Shown piece by piece: positions 1-9,900 of a stretch of 31,978 nucleotides of DNA. Origin of the DNA: a virus; IMG/VR virus record IMGVR_UViG_3300009151_000237, positions 1 through 31,978 of that record; one strand, written 5' to 3'. Both the position numbers and the translations under genes were made by a program. The notes under the pieces are model-generated. The model was not told the DNA's origin, did not search any database, and saw only the letters and a program-made list of their open reading frames with translations. Numbering within the stretch: the stretch's first letter is position 1; every line of letters starts with the position of its first letter.

Positions 1-1336
1 CAATTGCTGCGCCGCCAGTGCTTAAAGTAACTGTTGCTGTTGCTACCGCTTGAACACCGGAAGTAGTCGGGGCAGTAATGGCAACAGTTGGAACGCTGGT
101 GTAAGTTGACCCGCCGTTTGTCCTAGTAACAGCAGTAACCGTACCCCCGTTACTAATGTTCACACCACTGGAGCCTGCTGCTAGGTCAATGGCTCCAGTG
201 CCTTTCGACTGGAGTGCCATTGAAATGTTGGTATCTGAACCAACGACAGCAGTAACAGGCGTATTTGCGGTTAGTGCGCTTGATTTAGTCCAATAGTTTG
301 CCTGCTGACTACCAAAGGTCGTTATACCTGTATTTTTTGGTTGTAGTGCTAGGTCTATGTTGGTGTCGGAACCAAACGCTGTAGCTATAACTGGAGAACC
401 TGCGGCTGTTGAACCTGCAAAACTCCACCAATTTGTTGATCCCCGCCCGATCCCAGTTGATTGATATAGATTAATCAATCCTGTTCCTTTAGCAGCTATT
501 GCCAATGGAATATTAGCGTCGCTACCCTGGGCTGAAATTATTGTTTGGTTTGTTGTGGAACTACCAGTAACCTGCACATAGTTGACTGCGGAGGCTGTAT
601 GAGATATACGCATCTGCGCGCTACCATCTGACAATCCATCAGAAGACGAACCAGTATAGAAATTTGTGAAGGTGGGTGCCATTATTCTAAAATCGGCAAC
701 ACTGGTACCTGCTGGTCCTAACCGTACAACGCTTGAATTAGGAATACCCACTTGCAACCGTAATCCTGCGGCTGCTACTGGAGTTAATACTCTAAATGAC
801 TCTGAGTTTGTTACGCCACCTAAGGATACTTGACCATTTGCAGTCAGGGTGGTAAAAATGCCACCGACCGGTGCCGTATTTCCTATCCAAGTATTATCAA
901 TATTGCCGCCGGTGATGGTCACCAGATTATAATCCTGAGTACCTATTGTGCCTATCGTATTCGCTTTATTGAAAGCGGAAGTAATACTTGAGTTCTGGGT
1001 TAGGTTTACTCCGTTATTAATGGATACCTGGGTGTTCGCATAGTTAAATGCTGAATTGGCCTGGTTAAAGGCTGCAGTAATACTTGAGTTCTGGGTTAGG
1101 TTTACTCCGTTATTAATGGATACCTGGGTGTTCGCATAGTTATAAGAGGCATTAGCCGTTGCCAGAGCAGTTTGTGCAAATACGTTAGCAGAATTTGCAG
1201 TGTCCATTGCCCTTTGGACATAAGGCATTTGACTTTCAGCCCCAAAGAACGTCGCGGTAGATTGTACTTCCGAAGGTGACCCCGGACCAACCCTCACATT
1301 AATTGTATTGATTGGAGTAACTGTAACATTTGGCAT
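1..1336 (-). CDS. Tail fibre protein, N-terminal 445 residues (3' end beyond left edge)
   Basis: I read this open frame directly from the reverse strand; it has no stop before the window edge, so the C-terminus is missing. The start ATG overlaps the stop of the upstream small gene (TAATG). Residues about 45-130 carry Ala/Asn-rich repeats ('FNYANTQVSINNGVNLTQN' twice). Residues about 143-167 contain the common phage-fibre motif 'IDNTWIG...P.GGIFTTLTA'. Further on are three copies of a 'GSD.NI.LA...KGTG' repeat, near residues 270, 320 and 370. The visible end has a 'G.TYTSVPTVAIT' beta-repeat like those in the wedge proteins. This is a typical mosaic of fibre modules, so a trimeric host-recognition fibre is likely. 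The receptor is unknown, and the missing end could carry a chaperone or tip domain. Confidence 0.8.
   Translation of the reverse strand, partial: MPNVTVTPINTINVRVGPGSPSEVQSTATFFGAESQMPYVQRAMDTANSANVFAQTALATANASYNYANTQVSINNGVNLTQNSSITAAFNQANSAFNYANTQVSINNGVNLTQNSSITSAFNKANTIGTIGTQDYNLVTITGGNIDNTWIGNTAPVGGIFTTLTANGQVSLGGVTNSESFRVLTPVAAAGLRLQVGIPNSSVVRLGPAGTSVADFRIMAPTFTNFYTGSSSDGLSDGSAQMRISHTASAVNYVQVTGSSTTNQTIISAQGSDANIPLAIAAKGTGLINLYQSTGIGRGSTNWWSFAGSTAAGSPVIATAFGSDTNIDLALQPKNTGITTFGSQQANYWTKSSALTANTPVTAVVGSDTNISMALQSKGTGAIDLAAGSSGVNISNGGTVTAVTRTNGGSTYTSVPTVAITAPTTSGVQAVATATVTLSTGGAAI
980..1142 (-). repeat. Perfect 67-bp direct repeat, two copies, in fibre gene
   Basis: Positions 980-1046 and 1076-1142 are identical over 67 bp, with a 96-bp period. 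That period is exactly 32 codons, so the reading frame is kept. Each copy encodes the segment around 'NTQVSINNGVNLTQNS'. The identity at DNA level points to a recent duplication or ongoing gene conversion. Confidence 0.95.
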
Positions 1337-1698
1337 TATATATCCGTACCGTAAGAAGAGTATACTCCGGTTACACCAGGAGAAACAAAAATTTGACCCT
1401 CTAGCACTCTTGTTATAGTTGTTCCGGTGTTTGCAATTACATCATACACATATTTGCCGTATGGTACGTTTGCAGATGCGGCTGAACTTAATGATAGCGT
1501 TACGATACCGGTATTGGCGTTCGTAATCGCCGTCGTGAATACTATAGCAACATTACTTGAAGTGTAAGATTTTTTCGCCCGGCTGGTTATAGTAAACCCA
1601 GTTAAATTGTAAGGGTTGCCGTATGCGTCAGCAAGTGTCAATTGAGTGGTGAATGTACTACCTTGTTCTAGAAATTGATCTGAATATCCTGCGGCCAT
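1336..1698 (-). CDS. Small BppU-N-like fibre/baseplate protein, 120 aa
   Basis: The 120-residue product looks like the small all-beta proteins that sit next to fibre genes in aquatic and Gram-positive phages (baseplate upper protein BppU N-terminal type). Such proteins start with a polar 'EQGSTF' strand, then 'D.YGNPYNLTGFT' and a later 'YGKYVYDVI' strand. Those motifs are visible at residues about 11-16, 24-36 and 80-87. It probably links or decorates a fibre. A GGTGGGAT ribosome-binding site lies just before the ATG, and a CATAAATA box lies 28 nt upstream of the start, so it probably opens its own late transcript with the downstream fibre gene. The stop overlaps the start of that fibre gene by one base. 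The assignment rests on remembered family pattern, not on an alignment. Confidence 0.6.
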   Translation of the reverse strand: MAAGYSDQFLEQGSTFTTQLTLADAYGNPYNLTGFTITSRAKKSYTSSNVAIVFTTAITNANTGIVTLSLSSAASANVPYGKYVYDVIANTGTTITRVLEGQIFVSPGVTGVYSSYGTDI

Positions 1699-1725
1699 GT
1701 TATCCCACCCATGAGTTGTTTATCT

Positions 1726-1733
1726 TATTTATG
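1726..1733 (-). promoter_or_regulatory. Candidate late promoter (CATAAATA) before the 120-aa gene
   Basis: CATAAATA differs at one base from the T4 late promoter box TATAAATA. It lies in the 69-nt gap between two genes, 28 nt before the start codon. This would leave a leader of about 20 nt that includes the ribosome-binding site. Confidence 0.6.
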
Positions 1734-1767
1734 CCGCATACTTACCTTGAATTTTTACAGTTTAATT

Positions 1768-4437
1768 TCATTTATTTTCTAGTGCAGCGATACGTGCGGT
1801 CAGTGCTACGATTTCATTTTGTTGCGCTTTCAATGCTTCAACTACTACCGCAAGCACTGATCTATCATAGAAGCCCCAAGGTGGAGTGACGGTGCTTTCT
1901 GTACCATCCATATTTTTTGTTGTTGATGGTTGCGGTACAGGAGCAGCCTCTTGCCCAATAGCAGCATATACGTTTTGTGCATAAAAACCTAGGTGTCGTT
2001 CTGTTCCTAAGTTCGAACCTGGTTTACCGTAAAAGTAACCAGGCTCTAAAGCCATAATCTTCGAAATAGGATTAGAAATCCCGCCGTCTTTGATTTTCAG
2101 ATTTTCATCTGAAGTTGTAGAGATAACCCCTCCAGACATGACAACGGTGCCGGAACCATAAGCATACATTGTAATAATACCGGCACTGTCGATCTTCATC
2201 CTAGTTGCACCGTTGTTCGTCTGTGTGCCGGTGGAAAAACCTAAAGACATTGGAATATAGCTATATGCAGCAGCGCCACCAACAGCAGGCTGAAACCACG
2301 GCGTCGCCTCAACCTGGGCATAAATTTCTGCAGTCGGTGCGGCGCCGCCGCCTGTTGAACCTCCGCCAGATGACGTACCGGCTGATCCAGCAAAAACTAT
2401 TGATCCAACTTTATCTCCAGCATAACAAGACTTCAAATCATTGACCGAATCGCCTCTAGATTTGATCAATGCTATTACAGGAAAGTAAGAATTCGCTCCA
2501 TCACCCCAATGCCACAGGTAAGCTGAGGCACCATTTATAGTATTACTATTCAGTTGTAGCCCATATGTGTATGCGTAAGCTGGTGCGTCACCAATATAAA
2601 GTTTAGAAGCAACTGATGCATTTCCATATGATGTGAGTTGACTGCCTGAAACTGTGCCGGCTGTAGAAATGGAACCACCTATGATTGATCCTGCTACAGT
2701 GAGTGCTGGTACAGAAAGTGTGCTGCTCGTAGAAATTGCGCCCGATACATTAAGTGATCCTGCAACATCAAGAGTATATCCTGGAGTTGTAGTGCCGATA
2801 CCTACCTTACCATCACTCCTGATTACCATTCTGGTCGTAGGGCTTTGTGAATATCCACCGCGCACATCAGATCCAGTAACGAAATATAAAGATGAAGGTA
2901 CTATATAATTTGATACTGCACCGTCAACGTGACATTCAATTGATGCTGTTGGATTTGCGCCGTGACCACTGGTGCCGGCGTTTGGATCTGTACCGCTTGT
3001 TCCAGAAAAAACTATTGAACCTAATAAGTCTCCAGTTTGTACCGCTGAATTCGCTGAAAAATCGTTAGGGGTGATGCCCCTTGTTTTAATAAGTGCAATA
3101 TATGGAGCATAAGCAGTGTTGCCGTATTGCCATTGGTAAGTAGAAGACCCGTTTTGCGTATTACTATTAATTTGAATTGGTTGGTCATATGTATAAGAAG
3201 GAGCAGCACCAAGAATCATTTTAGCAACATTAAAACTTCCTGTAGTCAGTGCTCCAGATACATTCAGTGATCCTGCAACATCAAGAGTATATCCTGGAGT
3301 TGTAGTACCGATACCAACCTTACCATCACTCCTGATTACCATTCTGTTAGAACCAGCAGTCGAACCAGTGCTAAAATATAAGGCCGTTGGAATACTATTG
3401 GGGTTGCTTGTTGGTGTACCATCAATATAAGCACCCATCTCTGCCATTGGCTGAGCGCCGTTTGTGGATGTATTGCCGCTGGCACCAGCAAAAGCTATTG
3501 TGCCTAGGGTTTCATTTAAGCTAGAAGATACACTCAAATCTCCGGGGCTAGTGCCTCTAGTTCTAATGAGTGCAATATACGGCAAATTGGCACTTGGTCC
3601 GTAACTCCATTGATAAGTAGCCGCTTCATTTTCACCAGTACCAATAACTTGTATTGCATGTCTGAAGTATTTCGACGGAAGGATTGTTGTATTGCCGGTA
3701 AAGACTTTGGATACAGTTAGATTACCTGCTGTAAAGATACCGGTATTGGCAATCAATATATTGGTGTATGTGTTTCCGGTTACCGTCAAAGTAGCTGTAT
3801 TGACAGTAGTGTTTGCTTGCAGGATGTTGGTGAATGTTTTTCCTGTCACCATCAAAGTACCTGTATTGATGGTGCTGTTTGCTTGCAATGTATTGGTGTA
3901 TGTTGGTCCAGTTATTGTTGCTGCTGCAGTTGTAACAATTGTGTTTGCTTGTAGGATGTTGGTGTAAGCGGTATTGTAAATATTTAAACTTTGTAGCCCT
4001 GTGATTAATCCTGATACACTCAGTGTGCCACCCACACTTGTCGCACCGCTAACACTCAATGTGCCACCCATCAGTGTATTATTTGCAACAGATAAACTTG
4101 TGCCTGTGTTCTGAGCATACAGAGTTCCATTGGCATATGTAATCCCAGAAGAGTATAAGCTAATTTGAGTATTGGTCAAGTATGCTGCGCCACCGACAGT
4201 CAAATTGTTGTCGATTAATGCTGATGAACCTACACCTTGAACCTGCAACTGCCCATTAACTAATGCATTGTTGATTACATTTAGCCCAATATTTGTGCCG
4301 TTCAGTGTAAGTTTTCCGGAATCTTTAGTCCAATCGGATTTGCCAATTGAATTTATTTCTTTTGATCCCGCATTCGTTGAGACTACCCAGTCACCAAATG
4401 TGTTAGCATAACCTAAAATGTTTACTGTGTTAGCCAT
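1768..4437 (-). CDS. Tail fibre with C-terminal peptidase S74 intramolecular chaperone
   Basis: An 889-residue modular fibre. Residues 1-150 are beta-rich with short 'GGTLSVSG' repeats. Residues 158-245 hold four 22-residue 'YTN.LQAN' repeats. Residues 253-396, 407-566 and 613-757 are three copies of one larger module with the signature 'Y.W.YG....PYIALI.TRG'. The first two end in 'VIRSDGKVGIGTTTP' followed by 'YTLDVAGSLNVSG'. The C-terminus from residue 776 is an S74 domain: 'SDENLK' gives Ser776 and Lys781, the five-residue spacing expected of the self-cleaving Ser-Lys pair. Then come 'HLGFYAQNV' and a terminal coiled coil. In this family the chaperone drives trimer folding and then cuts itself off. 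Mature fibre would therefore end near residue 775. The start overlaps the upstream coiled-coil gene by 8 nt. Confidence 0.88.
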   Translation of the reverse strand: MANTVNILGYANTFGDWVVSTNAGSKEINSIGKSDWTKDSGKLTLNGTNIGLNVINNALVNGQLQVQGVGSSALIDNNLTVGGAAYLTNTQISLYSSGITYANGTLYAQNTGTSLSVANNTLMGGTLSVSGATSVGGTLSVSGLITGLQSLNIYNTAYTNILQANTIVTTAAATITGPTYTNTLQANSTINTGTLMVTGKTFTNILQANTTVNTATLTVTGNTYTNILIANTGIFTAGNLTVSKVFTGNTTILPSKYFRHAIQVIGTGENEAATYQWSYGPSANLPYIALIRTRGTSPGDLSVSSSLNETLGTIAFAGASGNTSTNGAQPMAEMGAYIDGTPTSNPNSIPTALYFSTGSTAGSNRMVIRSDGKVGIGTTTPGYTLDVAGSLNVSGALTTGSFNVAKMILGAAPSYTYDQPIQINSNTQNGSSTYQWQYGNTAYAPYIALIKTRGITPNDFSANSAVQTGDLLGSIVFSGTSGTDPNAGTSGHGANPTASIECHVDGAVSNYIVPSSLYFVTGSDVRGGYSQSPTTRMVIRSDGKVGIGTTTPGYTLDVAGSLNVSGAISTSSTLSVPALTVAGSIIGGSISTAGTVSGSQLTSYGNASVASKLYIGDAPAYAYTYGLQLNSNTINGASAYLWHWGDGANSYFPVIALIKSRGDSVNDLKSCYAGDKVGSIVFAGSAGTSSGGGSTGGGAAPTAEIYAQVEATPWFQPAVGGAAAYSYIPMSLGFSTGTQTNNGATRMKIDSAGIITMYAYGSGTVVMSGGVISTTSDENLKIKDGGISNPISKIMALEPGYFYGKPGSNLGTERHLGFYAQNVYAAIGQEAAPVPQPSTTKNMDGTESTVTPPWGFYDRSVLAVVVEALKAQQNEIVALTARIAALENK
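2167..3681 (-). repeat. Three tandem copies of a fibre receptor-type module
   Basis: The copies encode residues 253-396, 407-566 and 613-757 of the S74 fibre, roughly at 3681-3250, 3219-2740 and 2601-2167. The third copy has diverged most and lacks the 'VGIGTTTP' end. A fourth copy is in the fibre gene at 13377-15269. The most conserved DNA is an 85-nt stretch at 2749-2833 and 3262-3346, with only a few mismatches by eye. Confidence 0.85.
3745..3966 (-). repeat. 66-bp tandem repeat (four units) in S74 fibre
   Basis: The motif YTNILQAN or a close variant occurs at residues 158, 180, 202 and 224, exactly 22 residues (66 bp) apart, with 'T.T.T.TVTG' between. A fixed 22-residue period suggests a shaft of repeated beta turns. 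Confidence 0.9.
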
Positions 4438-4660
4438 TTGTGTTTTTACCTATTAATTGTTTCAGTAGAAATTTGATTTCAATAACATCATTTTTAATGT
4501 CGTCCATTTCCGATTTTACTTTATTTATTTCTTCTTTTTGAGTTTTTACCACTCGGAGTTTTGCATAATATTCATTTTTTTCTGCATTATCGGTTGGAGT
4601 AATTGCCATACTTTTAATGTCTCTCACAAAATTTGCGCCAGTAAGTTTAACAAGTGTCAT
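4430..4660 (-). CDS. Small coiled-coil virion-associated protein, 76 aa
   Basis: The first half holds 'ANFVRDIKSMAITPTDNAEKNEY'-like sequence, quoted here only in part. The second half (residues about 30-70) is a charged heptad-like helix with 'KEEINKVKSEMDDIKNDVIEI'-type spacing, predicted to form a coiled coil. Comparable small proteins next to fibre or DUF4815-type genes are familiar from aquatic T4-like phages, but their function is not known to me. It starts one base after the 731-residue gene and its end overlaps the S74 fibre start by 8 nt. Translation is therefore probably coupled, and a role in attaching or trimerising that fibre is plausible but unproven. Confidence 0.65.
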   Translation of the reverse strand: MTLVKLTGANFVRDIKSMAITPTDNAEKNEYYAKLRVVKTQKEEINKVKSEMDDIKNDVIEIKFLLKQLIGKNTNG

Positions 4661-4661
4661 G

Positions 4662-6857
4662 TTAAATTCCAGTGGCTGCCGGCAAAGCCAAAGCGCGAAT
4701 GTCGGTCAAGAACGGTACAGTAGTTGTATCTGAGCTTGCTAGTACTACCTTAATTGCAAATTGTATAAACGTATTAAAAGTTTGCCCTGCAGAATTTGTG
4801 TAGCTGATACTAGAAGTGTTTGCTTGGTTCGATGAAAACACACCAGGAGCACATTCATATTCAATTAGATTAGTTCTTGACGTTGAAAATATATTTGGGC
4901 TACCTACAGTTGCCATTAATTGCCAATTCGAAGTTTCAAAAACTGAAGCATCTTGTGAACTTAGAATTTTATAATAGACATATATTTGTGTGTTATTTGG
5001 TCTATATGCGGTGTAAAACACACGAAGGTCTGCAGAGTCGTTACCTGGAACCAATACAACCTTTTTCGTGAAATATTTTGCAATAGCATTTCCGCCCGTA
5101 GGAGAAGTTTCTCCAGATATAGTAACAACTGCATTTGCATTACCTGCTCGGGTCAGTGGGTCTAGAATTGTAATTGTTGGTGTTACCAAATAACCTGAAC
5201 CTGGATTTGTTGTGTACACTGAAGTCAATGCTCCAAGTGTGTTTGCTGTGAGCTTGAATATTGGTGTAGGTCCACCAAGATCATTTGTTGTATTCGAACC
5301 TGTTAATGCTGAAGTAATAACTACTGTTGCATTGGCTATATTGTAACCATAACCAGGATTAGCAATTGAAATAACATTGTTTGAAATTCCCATGTTATTG
5401 ATGCTATACCGGATTGTATATAACGAAACTCCGTCGTCTGAAATTATAGGAGATACATTAGGATCACTAGAACTTATTGTAGCATACAGAGCAAACGATT
5501 GGTCTGTAGAATTATACAACACTCTTTGCCCGAGCCCATCATTTAAATAGAATTGGTCCGGCGTCGGCATTCCTAATTTACCAGGAGTAATTGGTTTAAT
5601 TGGAGTTTGCACATTGCCATTGAATAATGTCGAACTATATGAATAGTTGATTGATGTATCTGTAGGGATAAAATCTGTAGTTGTTACATTTATGGCATCA
5701 ACAAGAACGCTTCTGGAATAATTACCTGAGAGTTGAGAGACACTATTTGCATTCATTTTAAGTAATATATCATCGCCGGCCGTTTTTCTATACGGCAAAT
5801 TTCTAGGCGTAGTAAACGGAATAACCGAGGTTCCAGTGTTAAACACACAACGATCAATAACAAACATTAAATCTTTAGATTGGTCTGCTGTCCACGTGAT
5901 ACCATTCTGAGATGCAAACAATGCACCAACATATGGTGCTGCACCAATTTTCGTCGGATTAGTAGGAGCTTCATCCTCTAACTTCGCTTTGGCTGATGAT
6001 GGAATTGCAAATTCATTTTGTTGCGCGTAATATAACGTATATTCTTTATCGTTGGACTTTATCAGAATTGCATAAAGGACTCCTGATTGTATATACACTG
6101 GTGCAGCGAATGTGAATGCAGTAAACGCTGTAGTGTCCAAATAATGCGGCGTCAATGAAGTTTTTACTTTATCTGGAGTCAAAGTGACTGTCGAATAGTC
6201 TAATGATAAGCCAGCAGGATAACCATTTATCGTAGGTATGATTGAAATCGTAATCGGCGTAGAACTTGCTGGCTTGGTCCGGAAAAACAATTTGACTGAA
6301 CTTAAAAATATTCCATTAGGATAAACATCTTTGGTCACCAAGAATGTTTGTGCAATCGGATCGAATGGGTTTGGTTCGTCAATTGTCTTCACTACTTCAG
6401 ATGAAATTTTACTAGTTTGTGTGAATGAGGATACAGAGGAATCTACAGCAGGTGAAAGTCCCAACAATTGTGATTGTACTGATAGCCCTGAAGCAGTGAA
6501 TGTAGCTTCAGCATATGTTGTAGCACTCGACTCACTTGTTGGTGTTATTCTATTGTCTATACGAAAAACTTTGTGCCCCGTCTGGAACATACCTGCCGGG
6601 ACATTAAAAATTGCAGAAAAACTACCAGACTCATCCGTCGAAGGAACAGGCAATGCAGTGCCAAGTTTGATTGCCTTTGCGACGTTGGTGAGTGTTCCGC
6701 GTATAGAATATTTGGAAGTTATATCACCACCCACAGTGGTATTTACTCCCATTGAGACGCCTACAGGCCTGTCCAAAGTTGCAATTTTGGTCGTCGCATT
6801 ATATGCAATAATATTTGCAGAATAATTGTATAAACTCGAAAGGGTTATTGTTGCCAT
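4662..6857 (-). CDS. Virion structural protein paired with DUF4815 protein, 731 aa
   Basis: A beta-rich structural protein. Residues about 78-120 read like a conserved segment of aquatic T4-like virion proteins ('FNVPAGMFQTGHKVFRIDNR', then 'TTYAEATFTASGL'). Residues 160-215 contain 'DPIAQTFLV' and 'NGIFLSSVKLFF', also hallmarks of that group. Residues about 490-590 hold two 'NPG.GY' beta-repeats ('NPGYGYN', 'NPGSGYL'). In related phages I recall such segments as belonging to, or lying beside, the large DUF4815 baseplate protein. The gene directly follows that gene here, so it likely forms part of the baseplate periphery or fibre mount. A CTAAATA box lies 27 nt upstream and a GGAAA ribosome-binding site before the ATG. 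No exact T4 counterpart can be named. Confidence 0.65.
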   Translation of the reverse strand: MATITLSSLYNYSANIIAYNATTKIATLDRPVGVSMGVNTTVGGDITSKYSIRGTLTNVAKAIKLGTALPVPSTDESGSFSAIFNVPAGMFQTGHKVFRIDNRITPTSESSATTYAEATFTASGLSVQSQLLGLSPAVDSSVSSFTQTSKISSEVVKTIDEPNPFDPIAQTFLVTKDVYPNGIFLSSVKLFFRTKPASSTPITISIIPTINGYPAGLSLDYSTVTLTPDKVKTSLTPHYLDTTAFTAFTFAAPVYIQSGVLYAILIKSNDKEYTLYYAQQNEFAIPSSAKAKLEDEAPTNPTKIGAAPYVGALFASQNGITWTADQSKDLMFVIDRCVFNTGTSVIPFTTPRNLPYRKTAGDDILLKMNANSVSQLSGNYSRSVLVDAINVTTTDFIPTDTSINYSYSSTLFNGNVQTPIKPITPGKLGMPTPDQFYLNDGLGQRVLYNSTDQSFALYATISSSDPNVSPIISDDGVSLYTIRYSINNMGISNNVISIANPGYGYNIANATVVITSALTGSNTTNDLGGPTPIFKLTANTLGALTSVYTTNPGSGYLVTPTITILDPLTRAGNANAVVTISGETSPTGGNAIAKYFTKKVVLVPGNDSADLRVFYTAYRPNNTQIYVYYKILSSQDASVFETSNWQLMATVGSPNIFSTSRTNLIEYECAPGVFSSNQANTSSISYTNSAGQTFNTFIQFAIKVVLASSDTTTVPFLTDIRALALPAATGI

Positions 6858-6883
6858 TTATTTTTCCAATAGATTCTTTTAAT

Positions 6884-6891
6884 TATTTAGC
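6884..6891 (-). promoter_or_regulatory. Candidate late promoter (GCTAAATA) before 731-aa gene
   Basis: The box lies in the 70-nt gap between the 1642-residue and 731-residue genes, 27 nt before the start codon. That is nearly the same distance as for the 120-aa gene (28 nt) and gene 48 (30 nt). It matches TATAAATA at six of eight positions. Confidence 0.45.
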
Positions 6892-6927
6892 AGCAGGATT
6901 TGATAGAAATTTTATAACGGGCACTCA

Positions 6928-9900
6928 CTAGAAATCGCCGATGCCGCCGATTTCTTGAATCCAAGGAGTTTCCACATAAATTGGATCCGAACCTGCACCT
7001 GAACCTGGTGGTGTAGTGTCTATAACTGGACCAACAATATCTGGTATAGTCGGCGGCACATATGTTGCTGAAAGCGGTACGGTGTATGCTAACTTAGATT
7101 GTATGCTTATCGATGAACCGACATAATAATTTGCAACATTTGACGAATTCAATGGATCTAATGCAATTTGTGTTGCGCCTACGAACCAAGAACCTCCACC
7201 TGGCATAGTAATCTGTGTACCCGCATTTATGTATGCTAGTGTTGGATTTACTGATGAGAATACTACGTTATTTGCCGAATCTTGGATTACTAACGCAAAG
7301 GCCGATGTTGTTGTGCCTGAACTTGTTGCGGCCCACGATAAAACTGCAGTTCCTGCCGGTAAAGTTGCTGTCGCCACCGTGGCACTTGAGCCAGCCGTAA
7401 ATGTTGCAATATTTGCACTGTTTGCAGATACATATGCACCACCTGAACAGGCTAAAATAATTGTGTAAGTTCCTGCTGCAAACGTCACTGGAATACTAGC
7501 TGCATATGCTATGCTGTTGTTTACATCTCCCCAAATGCCATACTCATTTAAAAACGATGAGTATGTGCTTACGGGTGGAATACTATAGAAATTAGCTATT
7601 GTGCCGGAATTGTATGTGTTTGAGTATCCGCCACCCACTGCGGAGATTATTCCACTGGAACTCATACTGACGATCGAATTTACAGTTGAGTTATTCGATA
7701 GTGTTGCTGATGCCGTTGAGGATAGATAATTGCCAATGCTGTCGAACAATCCATTCCGAATTTCAGTAGAAGCAACTGTTCCCGGTGCACCAACAATATT
7801 CAAAACATACAGTCTACAATTACTTGTATTAGGATAATTATAAATTGAGATTATACGAGCAATTGGAAAGAACTGGTTTGAAGAATAGAATCCAACAATA
7901 TCGTCTTTATTAAATGTACCCCCAGTAACGAGCGGAACAATCCCCACTAATTCTATCGTATTTAATGCTGTCATATATTTCGACACATCAATACCGTCGA
8001 AGAACGTTGATATTGGTGTATTCACCAATAACCCCGAAGCACTGACCAAGATTTGTTGAGGTCTGATGTATGGTAATATTGCAATGTTGGTTATAATTCC
8101 ATTACTCACTGCTAATGATGTGGAGTATGGATTATAAGATGTCGAAGTCGTATTCTGTATTTGACTTGAATATGTTTGTGTTGTGGTTGAAGTGAAGCCC
8201 GCTGACAACCCGAATCTGGAATTTGTATTGGTGACTGTTGTAAGTGAAGTCGAAGTTCCTGGTATCAAAGTCCAATTACTGGCATTTAATGAATTGACAC
8301 CAATACCTGCTTGATTTATTTGAACCCCTGGGTCTGAACTTATAATTGCCGGCGCTTGAGTATTATCTACCCAATTGTCCATGGGTGGATTCAACTGTGC
8401 AATACCTTGTTGTGATGTAACTGAGAATGGATTCACAGAAACTGTATTAGTTGCAAATTGTTGAAGTACTGTGGCCTCAGTTGTGTATGGCAGGGTGAAT
8501 ACGTTTGTTTGTGTAGCTCCAACGTTTCCAATTGCATAATCGTTCGTGCTGGCTAGTGTACCTAAAGATGCTAGTACTACTGGATTTTGTAATTGGAAAT
8601 TATTCACAGTCTGTAAAGCTGTCATTCTATTGTTTCGGATATCTATGTTTGCAGCATAATTCGCATTGTACGTATCGGCTGTAGAGAATGATGAAAAGTC
8701 ATCAACCAATATGCCATTTTTGAATCTGTTTATTCCATTGGTATCAGGCACCTGTAATGATTGTGCATTTTGTTCTAAAACACTTAATGAGGTATAATAC
8801 TCCAGATTGTTTACGCGAGATTCTAAGTTTGTAATGTCCATCTTAGCCCATCGCTTATGCTTGATCTTATTGAACGACATATTTGGTGTGATTGTCGGAG
8901 GACCTTCACCCGGAACATATGCTGTATATGGATCATGTAATAAATTTGCAATCAACATCGCATCAGTGAGTTCATTAGGTAGTGAAGGTGTTATTGAAGA
9001 TGCACCTTGGATAATTTTGAAGTTCTTATCTCTTGTTAATACCAACCTGTCTTGCCTAGCCAAATAGTAATAATAGCTATTCACAAAGTTTGTTAAGTTT
9101 CTAGGCAATAGTAAGCCAACGTCCGTATTGGTGGATGAATATTCCCAAATATAAGCAGTCTGCCCATTCTTTCGACAAGGCCTAAAATCTATTGTGTCTG
9201 CCAACGGATATACGTATCCGCTTTTGGCTGTGAATGTTGGAATTTGCTGGTATAATTCCGGCGCAGTTGAAGTGCCACCAAAAACAGACGTTGTGCCTGA
9301 ATATGATTGAATACTGAAATATCCATCACCAGTCGAGTCTTGTGTGTGGTCATAGTAATTAAATATTACTAGAATATGCCCAGCCGGCATAGGTGCACCA
9401 GGAACTAAAGAAATTGATGCATGGTCATAAAAGTTATCACGTTGGCCATTATCTAACGTGAAATTTCTAGTTATGTCTTTAAAACTAGCTAATGCACCTG
9501 TAGGTAAACCTGATGTGCTGTTTGTATCTATAATTTTAGAAATTAGTTTTACGTCATTAACATACAATGTATTTTTAGCACTAGGTGATAATGCTGTTTT
9601 GCTAATGAGTACTTGGCCTTTTGTTAAATCTTGATACACTCCAGTAGATGCAATTTGCACTAATGATCCACTTGCAGTTGTACTATCACCTGTAATTAGA
9701 TGTTTTGTCTTTAACACAAAAGTAGCTTCTTTGTCTGCATTATTAACAAACAAATTAGCAATAATTGTGACAACTTTATTATTATATGCGGCTGAAGTGA
9801 ACGTCGCAGTTCTTTTGTCACCTGAGATGCTTATTGTGTTTCCAGAAGTGTTGAAATCTAGAATACTACCTGTTGCATTTTCAATGACAATGAAAGCTTG

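Noticed and set aside
1102-1290. 62-codon minus-strand frame near the left edge
   Set aside because: It is out of frame with the long fibre frame that runs from 1336 off the left edge, which has recognised fibre motifs.
3745-3966. Regular 66-bp repeats considered as a CRISPR array
   Set aside because: The repeat is in frame, the units are imperfect protein repeats, and no palindromic repeat, unique spacers or cas gene is present.
6331-6825. 164-codon open frame on the plus strand
   Set aside because: It lies wholly inside the 731-residue structural gene on the other strand, has no ribosome-binding site or recognisable motif, and reads as the antisense of Ser/Thr-rich codons.
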